A DNA stretch of 64,000 nucleotides, taken from NCBI GenBank assembly GCA_003260075.1, contig QLIY01000127.1, positions 62,001 through 126,000 of the forward strand, in the 5' to 3' direction. Shown in pieces: positions 34,874 to 46,350 of the stretch. Each line of letters starts with the position of its first letter. The stretch's first letter is position 1. The stretch is from Phallusia mammillata (Eukaryota > Chordata > Ascidiacea > Phlebobranchia > Ascidiidae). The translations under genes were made by a program, and so were the position numbers. The notes under the pieces are model-generated. The model was given only the letters and a program-made list of their open reading frames with translations, did no database searches and was not told where the DNA came from.

Positions 34874-37800
34874 ATGGGAGTAACAGGTCTTTGGAAACTT
34901 TTGGAGGGAACTGGCCATCCAGTCAGTCTGGAGTCGCTGGAAGGCAAAGTTATTGCAGTCGGTTAGTGTCAAAAAATGCACCCACAACAGAATTAATTGA
35001 CTTATAAGATATCTATGCAGACATCAGCATTTGGTTGAATATGGCTGTCAAGGGCATGAGAGACCTCCATGGTCATGCAGCAAGTAATGCCCATCTGATC
35101 ACTTTGTTTAATAGGTTTGTTTCCTACCAGTTTTGGTTGTGATACATTATGTGTTAGCTCTTAGCGCTTAAAGTTCTTTTCTGTGGTTCGCAGAATTTGT
35201 AAACTTCTTCATTTTGGAATCAAGCCTGTTTTTGTGTTTGATGGCCAGGCCCCACTTCTTAAACAAAAAACATTAAGGGAGCGGAGGGAAAAGAAAAATC
35301 TTCATTTGCAAGAAAGTAAAAACGCTTCAGAAAAAATAATGCAAAATTACTTAAAGCGTGAAGTTATGAAACTTGCAATCAAGTCAAAAAACAAGTAGGC
35401 AAACAATTCAATTTGTACTTATTGTTTTGTAAATCAGCTGTGTTGCAGAACCCAGAAGTCCGGTGATGTACAGGAAACTACTAGTACTACACCAGAAAAT
35501 GCTGAGCCCGTAAAAAGCAATGTCCCCAAGACTTTAAGTATGTAGTTTTTTTAGTATGAGTTTAAAGTCTTCTTTTAAGTGCAAATTAAATACTTTCGTC
35601 ACATTTCAATAGCAGATCAATCGCAAGTGGATGATGATGGCATGTTTGTGCTTCCACCAATGAAACAAAATTTACAACTTGGCAGCTCTGATGAAGATCA
35701 AGAAACTGACTGGAATACAAGATCCACAACTCATGAAGCTTTATATGGAGCTGCATCATCGGTAGTTAACAAACTCCTTCAATTTTTAGGTAAATCTTAT
35801 TATGTTATGTTTTAAGGGAGATTTTGCTGACATAATGTCAATTGACGTTGAGTCTGAGGATTTCAAAAGTTTGCCGACAGACATACAACATGAGATGCTG
35901 TCTGATATTAAGGAGATAAGAAAGAGGAGAAGAACTGCACTGGAAACTATGCCAGAAAAGTCTGAATCTTTTTCCAGCTATCAGCTCACAGGTTTGCATT
36001 GCTCTTGTTTGCGATAAAAACACAAGTTCCAGCATCACTAAAAAGATGTATTGCTGATTATGTATTCGATATTTAATGTTAATTTTTCGGTTCCCAAACA
36101 AACTGCATCACACATTATACATAACACAAAATGTGTGTAAACAGCAGTTTAGTGTGCACGAGCATGCTATCACAGCTTTTTTGTGTTTTATCTCATTTTG
36201 TTGCAATTTATGTAATTACCCTGATGAAGGTGTCTTATATGGGACATTGCAACATCAACTTGTTATTATAAAAACTGCTGGAAGAGCTACATATTTTTTT
36301 AACAATTTAGAAAGTTTACAAAACGTACAATAAATACTCTTTCAGTATGTTGTTTGTTGAAAAGGCTTTTCGTTTCAAGGTCTTCTGGCAAAGAGGCATC
36401 TATCTGAAAGAATTCGGGCTGTTGAAAAAAAGATGGAAGCACAGAATACTGCTTCGATGGCTGAAATTGCTTTACAGGAAGATTATGAGGGTAACAGCAT
36501 AGCAGCAAGTAAAATAAGCTCTGAAGATGCAACTCATTACATTCTTATTCAAGGATTAAAAAATAAACTTCCAAAGGTAACAGGTCAAATGATCAACAAC
36601 ATACCATTGGAGCTCATGTAACATATGTGCTATGTTTTTTTTTCAGGTTGATGAGAAGGAAGCGGTTTTCAGTTACAAAGTGGAAGCACATACAGATATA
36701 CCTCAGAGCTCTAAAAGTGTAAATGGGGGGGGGGTGGTTTCAGTTACATCTTCAATTCAGGACAATACAGAGAAGCACATATTGTCTAGCATTAAAGAAG
36801 AGAAAGTGGAAGCACATACAGATATACCTCAGAGCTCTAAAAGTGTAAATGTTGAACCTGAAGTACCAGTCATTACAAAACAAAAGGATGCATCTGTGTC
36901 TCTCACTGACTTTGTAAAGCAAAAAAGTAAATTACAAAAACAAGATGTCCTGCAACTAAGCAGTTCAGATAGTGAATGTGAAAAAGATGCAGCAGAAAAA
37001 CGTATCCCTTCTGTTAGCAATCATTCTGAAAATGTTGTGATAGAAAAATCTTGTCAAAGCGAAATCAACCTGGAAAACAAGTTTACTAAAGAACTTAAAA
37101 CTCCTGATGTTGAAATAGAACTCTTGCCAAAACCTATGATCACTGATACAGCTCCTTCTAATCAAAATGGTAGAGACACTGTAAATGTGGATGAAATTAT
37201 GCCAACTCCAAAGCTTGATATAGAGCTTCAACTTGACAAGAAAGTAATTGAAAATAAGGCAAAAGTTATTGGTATTAAAGAACCAGAGGAGGTCGTCTCA
37301 TCTGACAGTGATCAGGAGTTTGTGGATGTTGAGAGCAACCTTGAAGTTACAGAAGAAAAATCAGATAAAACAAAGACATTCAAAATTATTAGTGATGAGG
37401 AGCATATGGCTGAACTCATGCCTACCAGGTAAGTACAGATCCATCCCCATAACATCTTAAAGTTCCCCAGCTATTTCCGGCTTGGTAATTGTTCGGTGCA
37501 ATTGTGTCGCTATGTGTTCTTTCACCAAGCAAAATAAACTTAACTCAAGTACAGATCCATAGTAACATGTTGCAAATTAAAACAAACTATTTTTTAAAAT
37601 CTAGTTTAGGCCACAATTGGCTAGAGTGAATGGTGTTGTGTGGCCCTGGCCTGAATCTTATAACATTACATTTCTCAGGTGGGGTAAATTATACCCCTAA
37701 TACAGTGGTTTCCAAACATTTTCTACCTGTGTACCACATAGAGATTTTGTACAGCATTTTCGTACCGCTTATTTCTGAAAAATCTGTACCACACCACTTA

Positions 37801-40800
37801 CATATATGCAGTAATAAGGGGACACTTGTAGAGCTACCAAAAATACCATTTTTTGCATTATAAATGTGTGAAATGTGATGTAATTATGACCAAATATAGC
37901 AGAATGAAAAGTCTTGCTAAGGTTTATGCTAACTATATTATTTGATTAAATCATGGTCAAAAATAAGTTTACATGCCACCTAAATCTTGAGTACTACTAA
38001 TGGTTATAGTACCAAGTTTCACATTGAACTGTCTGGAACAACATACCTAACATTAACAGCAATATTTTGTTACCAGCACTGAGCTTTACACCGCCCCAGA
38101 ACCTAACCCATGGCAAGGACTCCAGGAAGAACAATTAGTTGAAATGGGGGAAGAAATGGACCGAGAAGACAAGGCTTTGTTGGAACGAATGCAGGCGTCT
38201 GCCCGGGCTGCAAGAGATGTTTCTGATTCTGCTACCAGCGAATGCCAAGAACTGCTTCGATTGTTTGGAATTCCGTTTATCGTTAGTCCACAGGTACATA
38301 CTGGCATACCATTTCAAGCTTATTTAAATCAATTTACCCAACTGTTGTGTTGGATATATGACAAGCTGCAGACAGTGCACACTGTTTCGACCGATAAGGG
38401 GATAGATCGGCCGTATTGGCTAGTGTAACCATCCAACAGCACTCCAGTATGTTGGGAGTAACAGGCTTAAAAACCATGCCTCACCGATTCCGTGCCATGC
38501 CACAACTGGACAAACACAGTTTTCTGGTCGTTAACCTGAAACTTTTCGCGTATAGTATTTAGCGGTAAGACAACTTAAGGCAAAACGACGACCTTAAAAA
38601 ACGTTTTGTGCGTCACTTTGTCGCTCTTTTGGCTTTGAAATCCGCACCGTTTATAAACACGATTTCAACAACGTACCAACAGTTTAACGTAGGTACTTGC
38701 TATGCAGGAAGCTGAAGCACAGTGTGCATTTTTGGACAAAAACGGATTGACTTCGGGAACCATAACAGAAGATTCCGATATTTGGCCGTTTGGTGGGTTC
38801 GTCGTCTTTAAAGATGTTTTTGACCGAAAGAGAGACCCAAAGTGTTACACACTTCGAGATATTACGTCTGAACTTGGTCTTCAGCAGCATCAGTTCATCA
38901 ACATTGCCCTACTAAGCGGAAGTGACTATACGTCAGGTAAATAGTAAATATGTTAATTTGTAAAAGCAAATACCTTAATCTGAACATAGTCTGTTGTTCT
39001 GTACCTCTACATACGATGTCAAAAACTACATTACGAGTCACCATGGGCGCCCTAAAATTTTCTATATTTTCTCGAAAAACCTGATGAATATACAATATCA
39101 TGCTCTAAAAAATGAAGTGGAGAAAGTCAGTGAATTCCTAAACAAACCAGTTTAGCGATGTCTGCTTTATTTACGTATCTGGTGTTAAACTCTGCGGTTT
39201 TACTGCTTTTCTAACAAACAAAATGGTATACGTGATACAAATACATTTAAGTACGTACTTGTCAAAATTTGCCCCTCTTGCAAAATTTTCAGCCGAAGCC
39301 CATGCGAGTCATACACAATAATTTGATTTTATTTTAATATAAATAAGATTGCCTATTGTTTCACTAATAAACTGTCACGGACTGCGGTCTTTGTATTTTG
39401 CTCATGTAAATATTGTTACAGGAATCGAAGGAGTCGGGCCGGTCCGAGCCCTCGAAATTATGAAGGAGTTTCCAGGTGAAGGGATGGGAAGCATGGAGAA
39501 ATTCAAGGAGTGGTGGAGCAAAGCTCATAAAGAGGTGGGCAGAGCTGTTAACTACCCAAGTCATTATTATCCAAATCTTTACCTGTCGAACCCCACCCTC
39601 TTTCCCTAACACGGGTGGTTAGAATATAGGCCCCCCTCGACTGGTTCCACCATCGTGTTATACGTAAGTACTCACCGTGCGACACACTCACTTCCTTGTG
39701 AGCATCCGCCACATAACGCTTTATAATACGGCGGAGTTGCAACGCGTTGTGCCACTATCCACTAATTGTGCCCGACACTTCACCTTTTTGCGCTCCATAA
39801 CGTTTTTACGTTGAGCAGCTATATCCGGCATGATGATTGTGTTACTATTTTGTCTTTCACCAAGCGAAATAAACTCATCTCAACTTACCCACATTTGCTA
39901 AACCAAGGTCAAGGCACCGAAAGAAACAAAGATTAAAGGTCAACTTCGGAGGTTAAATATTCCATCAACTTTTCCATCGCATATTGTGGCAAATGCTTAC
40001 CTTGAACCGAGCGTTAATCGTTCGATGGAAAGTTTTTCGTGGGGAATTCCGGACCTGGATGGAATTCGGTGTTTCGCAAAGCAAAGAATGCAGTGGACCA
40101 AGTACGTATTTATCTTACAGTATTATGTAAATAAATGACAAGTAAAATCCTTTTCTTGCAAGAACTGTAGGATTTGTCAATATCGTTCCGACATTTTAAT
40201 CTTAAATATAAAAAAGCCAAAGAAATAAAAAATTATTGTAGGCCACGTAACAAAGTGATTATCAGGAGAATACGTTGATTTTATAAAGCACTGCTTTAAT
40301 CTCGTTTTTAATTCAAGTTTGCCGTCTTATTTAGTTTTTTAGTTACACGGAAAGGTTGCGTATCTGGGACAATTGTCTTCTTTATAGTGCGAAAGTATAA
40401 TCCATTGAAAAAATGAATGCTCTTCAGTTCCAACATTTTTTTTTATAAAATAATGGTTTTACTCAACCAAAGCGTGCAACAAACAAACCTTGTACATTTT
40501 TGCATATATCCAGTGGTGGGATTCAGCCGGCTCGCACCGGTTCTATAGAACCATCTTTTATGAGATCCGCGAACCACTTAGCATTACTGGTTACTGTCAA
40601 TGGACTTTTTGTAACAGAACCGGCTTGAGTTTTGTGATTTGAATCCCACCACTGCATATATCCGTTGTGCTCGGTGGCATAACAGCGGTGGTATTTAAGC
40701 AAATTTACCGAACAAGATCTGTTTAGGGGGGGGGGTTGTACTCATAACAGCGGTGGTATTTAAGCAAATTTACCGAACAAGATCTGTTTAACAGAAAGAA

Positions 40801-41122
40801 GATTGATGATGACCTGTTGCCGATTTTGAAAAAGGCAGCGGATCGCAAAATTAGCCACCAACCCCTTATCACTTCTTACCTACCTACGGGTTCCCCATGT
40901 CAACAAAGAAAACAGAAAAGCAAGCGCGTTCGCCGAGCTATTACTTCAACACAGAACGGCGGCGCCAAAGCAGAGAAAACTGTCAATAAAGTAAACAGCA
41001 ATGCTGGAAGAGGGCGAAAAAGACGTGGTGGCAAAACTAAGCAACCCTCCCCCGTAAAGCACTTTGCTGCAGAAGAAAAACCTAACCTTGGACTTTCCGA
41101 AAGTTCTGGTTCCGATTCGTAA
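34874..41122 (+). CDS. ERCC5: ERCC5/XPG DNA repair endonuclease
   Basis: XPG makes the 3' incision in nucleotide excision repair. Exons: 34874-34961, 35021-35114, 35194-35394, 35449-35537, 35613-35789, ~35818-35991, 36380-36576, 36647-37428, 38077-38293, 38708-38936, 39422-39534, 39908-40101 and 40795-41122; about 960 residues. The XPG-N domain begins MGVTGLWKLLEG and contains VDISIWLN and FVFDG. The long acidic spacer lies in exons 4-8. The XPG-I part has SQ-type ECQELLRLFGIP, EAEAQC, EDSDIWPFG and SGSDYTSG, with the catalytic acidic residues present. GIEGVGPVRALEI is the helix-hairpin-helix. The tail has a PIP-like QPLITSYL and basic nuclear-localisation stretches. Oddities: exons 5 and 6 are separated by only 27-28 nt and join out of frame at the canonical AG; exon 8 contains a G run with duplication. 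AATAAA is at 41151-41156. Confidence 0.93.
36680..36850 (+). repeat. Duplicated coding segment in ERCC5 exon 8 around a G run
   Basis: The coding segment for KVEAHTDIPQSSKSVN occurs at about 36679-36724 and again at 36804-36850. The G run at 36725-36734 directly follows the first copy and happens to stay in frame as glycines. The pattern matches the non-coding junctions elsewhere, so the protein repeat is probably artificial. Confidence 0.7.
37460..37545 (-). repeat. Dispersed repeat fragment (copy 1)
   Basis: In an ERCC5 intron. It contains TATTTCCGGC, AATTGTGTCGCTATGTG and TTCACCAAGC followed by AAATAAACTTAACTC. Reverse-strand matches occur at 58032-58130, and a same-orientation relative at 39780-39885. 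Confidence 0.5.
39560..39885 (-). repeat. Dispersed repeat (copy 2), retroposon-like
   Basis: In an ERCC5 intron. The segment shares, in reverse complement, the order of blocks seen at 58030-58385: AAATAAACTCATCTC, TTCACCAAGC, CCCCTCGACTGGTTCCACCA, and near the left end a CTGTCGAACCCCACCCT block. The family is unidentified. Confidence 0.5.
40511..40654. mobile_element. hAT-type MITE (CAGTGGTGGGATTC family)
   Basis: In the last ERCC5 intron. Termini are CAGTGGTGGGATTCAGC and TTTGAATCCCACCACTG. The perfect 8-bp duplication CATATATC lies at 40503-40510 and 40655-40662. It is shorter than but clearly related to the element at 18107. Confidence 0.88.
40680..40795. repeat. ~47-bp duplication at ERCC5 exon 13 acceptor
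   Basis: The segment containing AACAGCGGTGGTATTTAAGC to GATCTGTTTA appears twice, separated by a G run (40726-40735). Only the right copy continues into the acceptor AG and last exon. Confidence 0.75.
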
Positions 41123-41425
41123 ATTGTATTTTTTGTTGGTACGAAACGCAAATAAAAATCACTGTGCACTAGAATTACACTTGGTGTTGAAAAGAGCCAG
41201 AAAATCGGCCGGGACCTTGCCAAATACTAAAGTAACAATGAATTGGTTGACGCCTATTTTCAGTGCAAATAGTGTGGTTTTTCAACTGGTGACTAAATGA
41301 AAGTTTTTCACCTCAAGTTCTACAAGAAGCAACCATTAATACGGCACCATTTTGATTGGTAAATTTAAAACTAATTGAACTTGACAAGAAATAAAATTGT
41401 TAATTATAACGATGAATACTGCCCA
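41123..41425. other. Convergent 3' region, ERCC5 / esterase D
   Basis: About 300 bp between the two stop codons, so the 3' untranslated regions are short or overlap. AATAAA for ERCC5 is at 41151; a reverse TTTATT-type signal for ESD is at 41388-41393 on the opposite strand. Confidence 0.5.
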
Positions 41426-42912
41426 TTAAAGATTCAAGTACTTAGCATGGTGAGCAATATGATCATCCATAAAAGTTGAGATGAAGTAATAACTGTGGTC
41501 ATAACCCTGCAAAAAAAGTATTTTAAAATCATTTTACTATTATTAAGTCATGTGTAGAATAGTTTATTACCTCTTGATTTCTCAAATTAAGGGTCATACC
41601 AGCATCACCACATGCCCTTACAAGATGCTCAGGTAAAAGTTCATGAAGAAATTGATCTTTTGTTCCTTGATCAACAAGTATATCTAGCTTTGGTCCTTGA
41701 TACTTCTTGATCAAAAGACAGGAATCGTATTCCTGCAGGATTGTAATTTTAAATACTGTTTTGATCACCCTGTTTTGGAACTTACCTTATGGCTGTCACT
41801 GCCTTTACCGAGGTAACCTGATAGTGCCTTTTGGCCCCATGGACATTGGCTGGGGGGGGGGGGGGGGGGGGGGGGGGGGACATTGGGTAGGATTGGTAAT
41901 AGGTGCAAATGCTGAAACTGACTATAGAAGCAACACACATTTTTTGTAACATTTTACTGGGCCATAATATACCTTTCATTCTTACTTTATATTTTCCAGG
42001 ATTCTTCAAGGCACAAACCAAAGCACCATGGCCACCCATGCTACATACAAAATGGTAAAACAAACATAAAACTCAGGAAGTAGTTTTTTATAGTATATGT
42101 AAATAAAAGTAGTAGATAAAGTTTTACCTGTGTCCGAATACAGACATTTTGTTTGGTTCAACTTGGCCTTCAAACTCTTTGTTGATAACATTGGGCAACT
42201 AAAGCAAGAATCCACACATCAAGAAAATTGAAAAATAAACAAACTATTTATACACACCTCTTTTGTAACATAGGAATACATTCTGTAGTTGGTTTTCCAT
42301 TTCTCCTCTGTGGCATCAACATAAAATCCCGCCCCAGAACCAAAATCATATGAGTCGTCTTCACCTTCTATATTGCATCCTCCTATAATCAAAACAATTA
42401 ATATGGATTTGGAAATGTATACCTCTATTTAAGTTAGGATATATTTTTTCATACTTGGACTGGTGTCTGGAGCAACGATGATCAATCCATGTTTTGCGGC
42501 AGAGCGCTGTACTCCAGATTTTGAAATAAAGTTCTGCTCCGTGCAAGTCAGTCCAGACAGATAGTAAACCACAGGACACTTTTTACTTTCTGCCTGAAAA
42601 AAATGGCAAAATCTTTGCTACAAAAGTGGTGAATGTTACAGAATAGGTTCATAATATATAAACAGGCTAAATTATTATTCAACACGTTACATATATTATT
42701 TGGCTTGAGTAATGATGGCAAGCAAGACAAGTAATTCACCAGATGGAATACAACTTCTTTTAACAATTGCAACAAAAACACATCCGTTTACTACTTACTT
42801 GAGGCGGAAAAAAAATGCCAAATTTCATTGGGCACTTGCACTCCTCACTTTCATGTTCAAACACTTTTTGCCAACCGCCGAAACTTCTGTTGCTGGACAC
42901 CTCTTTCGTCAT
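41426..42912 (-). CDS. ESD: Esterase D / S-formylglutathione hydrolase
   Basis: This enzyme hydrolyses S-formylglutathione to formate and glutathione in cytosolic formaldehyde detoxification. Exons on the minus strand: 42912-42799, 42593-42455, 42382-42258, 42198-42128, 42040-41986, 41921-41786, 41732-41571 and 41506-41426. The alpha/beta-hydrolase triad is visible: the serine in [19 protein letters not shown], the aspartate in [10 protein letters not shown], and the histidine in GYDHSYYF. Also diagnostic are [13 protein letters not shown] and [20 protein letters not shown]. Exon 6 is interrupted by 28 G (41852-41879) with a 9-bp repeat, GGACATTGG, on both sides. Counting exon 6 without the run and one repeat copy gives 281 residues, one fewer than human ESD. 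I therefore regard the interruption as a sequence artefact and the gene as functional. Confidence 0.95.
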
Positions 42913-43249
42913 TTTGTAGTATTACACTTGATTATGGATAACAAATTAACAAAAACGTGCAAGAACAATTGCAGCCGGTCCCTTTGCAAACAAATCGCAC
43001 GTGCCAACTCACGCAAGAGGCGCTATGGCAGAACAGTTTTTTCACGCACGTCGGAAAACGTAAAATGTCAATACAGAAAATATCACACCCTTTCTGCAAG
43101 CAATTTATTGAACACTGATGGTACTTCATAACTTGACTTGATTAATGTCCCATCTAAAACGGTATGCAGCAGAGGAAAAAAAAGTTTTTAATTTGCGACT
43201 TTTAAAACGGCCATGGTTGGTAACAGGGAGTCGAACCGCTTGTCATATG

Positions 43250-43612
43250 CAGTGCCGGATTAACCATTAGGCAAAGTAGGCACGTACCTACAGGCCAGTC
43301 AAAAATCCAGGCCACTTTAAAATCAGTAGAAATTTATCATGTTTTCAAAGTAATTATTTTCTTGAATAGCTCTGTTTGATTGGCCTCCAAAAACTAGTTA
43401 ACTCGTTTTCAATCGCAAAAACGCGCAAAGTTGTTACTTAGTTAGACATATGACCAAGTTTTTGCACGGTACCCTGTGTTATAGTAGCAACAACGATCTT
43501 TGTGACAATGATTTGGCAACACTGATAATTCTATTTTTTTAGTTGGCAACCCCGATTTTCTGGCCACTTATAAAATGTGCCTACAGGCGAGCAGACCCTT
43601 AATCCAGCACTG
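43250..43612. mobile_element. hAT-type MITE nested in a GGTTCG repeat
   Basis: Termini are CAGTGCCGGATTAACC and CTTAATCCAGCACTG. The perfect 8-bp duplication GTCATATG lies at 43242-43249 and 43613-43620. The related repeat at 46252-46278 has the uninterrupted sequence CGCTTGTCATATGGGTT, so it shows the empty target site. Confidence 0.9.
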
Positions 43613-43620
43613 GTCATATG

Positions 43621-43680
43621 GGTTCAGGTTCGGTTCGGGTTCACTTCGTTAATGGTTCGGGTTCGGTTCAGGTTTTAAAA
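43621..43680. repeat. GGTTCG-rich repeat fragment
   Basis: Degenerate tandem GGTTCG/GGTTCA hexamers, continuous with GGGAGTCGAACCGC at 43227-43240 before the MITE inserted. The same family is at 46250-47240. Confidence 0.6.
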
Positions 43681-45329
43681 ATGTATAANCGTTAATCATG
43701 CCTTATATGCCTTGTGGAAACTATTCCGATACGAACCAATTAAGTACGGTACATAGTTCACTGCTCTTATGTGCAAGAGACTGAAACTTAGCCCCCGTGT
43801 TTAGATAGTTGATGCAGTATTATTCTTTAAGCGAGAGTGTAAGTTTTAAAGCATTCGTCTTGCGTGTTCACTTGGACCTTAAAACTCTGCAGAACATTGT
43901 TGTTTTTGTTTGTTCGATTATAAACTGAGCAAATTCCCAACAGCAGTAGCACGACAAGTGTTGAATTTTACTTGGCTTTAACTTAGGTTTGTTTGTGTGA
44001 CATGTTTGTGCTTATTTTGTTAAAACTGTAACAACGTGTGACCCACTTGTTGGCTTGCATGACCAAATAGTTGGCGAGATGTTAACTAACATTTGGGGCA
44101 ATTATGTTTGTTTATTTGGAAGCCTTTCGTTTCGCTATTTCCTATAACCACATGCGAACTGTTCGTATGCGTTACGGTGGTTGAATGTGTGTAACATTAT
44201 GCATGTTTAAAACATATCGGAGCATACGCAGCCAAACGTTTCATGGAATCAACACTACATGGAGAATTTAACACTGACCTGGGCATTTTACGACCTGCGG
44301 CCACATCCCTGTCTGGCCTGCGTGGGATCCAGTAAATTAAAATAAATCCAAAATAGGCCTGTACATGCTGTGCATGAAATATGGCGGTATTGTTTTAAGA
44401 CTACCAATGTTTTGTATTTTTACGTAAGCGTAGGTGAACAGCTAAATTTGTCCAACCCATTGCTACGGCATGAAGCCTTTAAAGATTATTTCTGTCCAAA
44501 ATAAAACAGTTGCCATAGGTGAAAAACACACAAATAATCTGATTTTCACAAACTGAAGAGCTTAAAAGCGTATTTGATTCTCCAAATTCGATAAAAAGTT
44601 TTGGTTCTAACTTTTCAGGGTAACATTGCAATGTGGGCAGGTGTGAAAGACTTGAGGTCGTAGCTGAACAACTGATTTACAGCTAGTGGAAAGATTAATA
44701 ATGGGCTTGTTGCTTTTTGTACTTCACAAGTAGTTTGTAAATAAGTTGAGCGCGTAACTTAATACTTTGTAAACAAAGCAAGCTAAACTAAAATTACTAT
44801 TACATGTTAAACTTTTCCACAAACGAGTTTGATTTACAAGTAAACGTTAGAGACATCTGCGTTTAAAAATTTGTCCAGCCAATATTATTTTACGATACCT
44901 TTTTATTTCGATTCAGCTCTTTTGCCACCAACTGAGGATCATGCTCTCCCAATTGTTTGCCTCAATTTGTGACTAATAAATGACGCTTGTAATCGGACAC
45001 GCTTGTAGAGGAAATTGTTGAACAGCTGACTGCTAAATTGCGAAACCAGTTGGTGCCGTTTGACGTGTAACTTTACTCGACAATTCGGCTTTGCAGGTAT
45101 TTGAAAGCGCACGCACTGAGTGTTTCTCTGTTTTTAATACAACTATAGATGAGCGGTGTAAGGCATGAAATATAAGTTTTCATTTTAATTTGAACTTAAA
45201 TTTAGATTGCAATTACGTTAGTTCAGGCTTCGCAGCATTACCAATTACATGACTTTCTTTTTTGTTTTATGTAGCATTCTTATCTGTAGAACATTTATTG
45301 TGAGAATTTTGACACGAATCTGAAGAACT

Positions 45330-45914
45330 TTGATTAATGTGATGTTTGGGAGAAAAGATTTTAGCCATCGTGGAACGTTGAAAACAGACATGTTGTCACA
45401 TTCCAAAGAAAAATCTGATCGATGTGATGTTTGTGAGAAACAATTTAGCATCAGTGGAAATTTAAAGAACCATATGCTAACACACACTAATAAAAAAACA
45501 CATCGGTGTGATATTTGTGGTAAAACATTCAGTCTTGGTTCAAATTTAAAAACCCATATGTTGATACACACCAGTAAGAAACCCCATCGCTGTGATTTTT
45601 GTGAAAAAAGGTTTAAACGGCGTGATCATTTAAAAACGCACGTGTTGACACACACCAAAGAAAAATCTCATCGATGTGATGTTTGTGAGAAAAGATTTGC
45701 TCAAAGTGGGGCTTTGAAAAGTCACATGTTGACACACACTGAAGAAAAACCTTATCGATGTGATGTTTGTAAAAAAAGATTTCGGCGACGTGGACATTTA
45801 AAAACACATATGTTGACACATACCAAAGAAAAACCTCATCGATGTAATGTTTGTGAAAAGAGATTTACACAGGGTAGAACTTTGAAAAGCCACATGTTGA
45901 CACACATTTATTGA
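45330..45914 (+). CDS. C2H2 zinc-finger protein
   Basis: An intronless frame of 194 codons encodes six intact C2H2 fingers separated by HT(K/N/S/E)(E/K)K(P/S/T)-type linkers; for example CDVCEKRFAQSGALKSHMLT and CDICGKTFSLGSNLKTHMLI. Variable residues at helix positions differ between fingers, as expected for sequence-specific DNA binding. A further N-terminal finger is degenerate: the second cysteine codon reads TGG, and one extra base around 45360 shifts it out of frame. The ATG at 45330 may therefore be the first available after decay of a longer protein. AATAAA lies at 45961-45966. It could be a functional small zinc-finger gene or a decaying copy. Confidence 0.75.
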   Translation: MINVMFGRKDFSHRGTLKTDMLSHSKEKSDRCDVCEKQFSISGNLKNHMLTHTNKKTHRCDICGKTFSLGSNLKTHMLIHTSKKPHRCDFCEKRFKRRDHLKTHVLTHTKEKSHRCDVCEKRFAQSGALKSHMLTHTEEKPYRCDVCKKRFRRRGHLKTHMLTHTKEKPHRCNVCEKRFTQGRTLKSHMLTHIY

Positions 45915-46249
45915 CGTGGTTTTTTGGTTAAACTTAATGTATTTAGGCTTCTATTTCACCAATAAACATTTTTAAAAATGGTTTTGTAAAGAAGTTTGTC
46001 GGGCACTTTAGACTTAGATTTTCCGCTACAAAACTTTTTGCTTGAAAAGTGCTTAATATCAATGAAAATGGCGAATGTTAAACGATATCATAATCAAAGC
46101 AAGTTTGATATAAAACCAAGTACAGTGTTCTAGTTTGTGATGCTGCATGTATGAGATTGTTTGCAGAAGCGTCATTTTCTTTTTTAGCCTTTTTAGTGAA
46201 CTGGTAAAAAATGACAAAAGCAAAACAGAAGTCCTGTGCATATTTAAAC

Positions 46250-46279
46250 CAGGGAGTCGAACCGCTTGTCATATGGGTT

Positions 46280-46350
<71 letters not shown>

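Larger units (their letters stand above)
42913..45329. other. Intergenic region with repeats and one N
   Basis: Apart from the hAT element at 43250-43612 and GGTTCG-rich repeat flanking it, this region has an ambiguous base near 43689. Near 44277 is CTGGGCATTTTACGACCTG, a motif that recurs as CTGGGCATTTTACGGCCTT at 61787 and so marks another dispersed repeat. No gene is recognised. Confidence 0.4.

Noticed and set aside
33647..41122. SYS1 and ERCC5 as a Ciona operon
   Set aside because: The genes are about 760 bp apart with a polyadenylation signal and a MITE in between; Ciona operon genes are usually almost adjacent.
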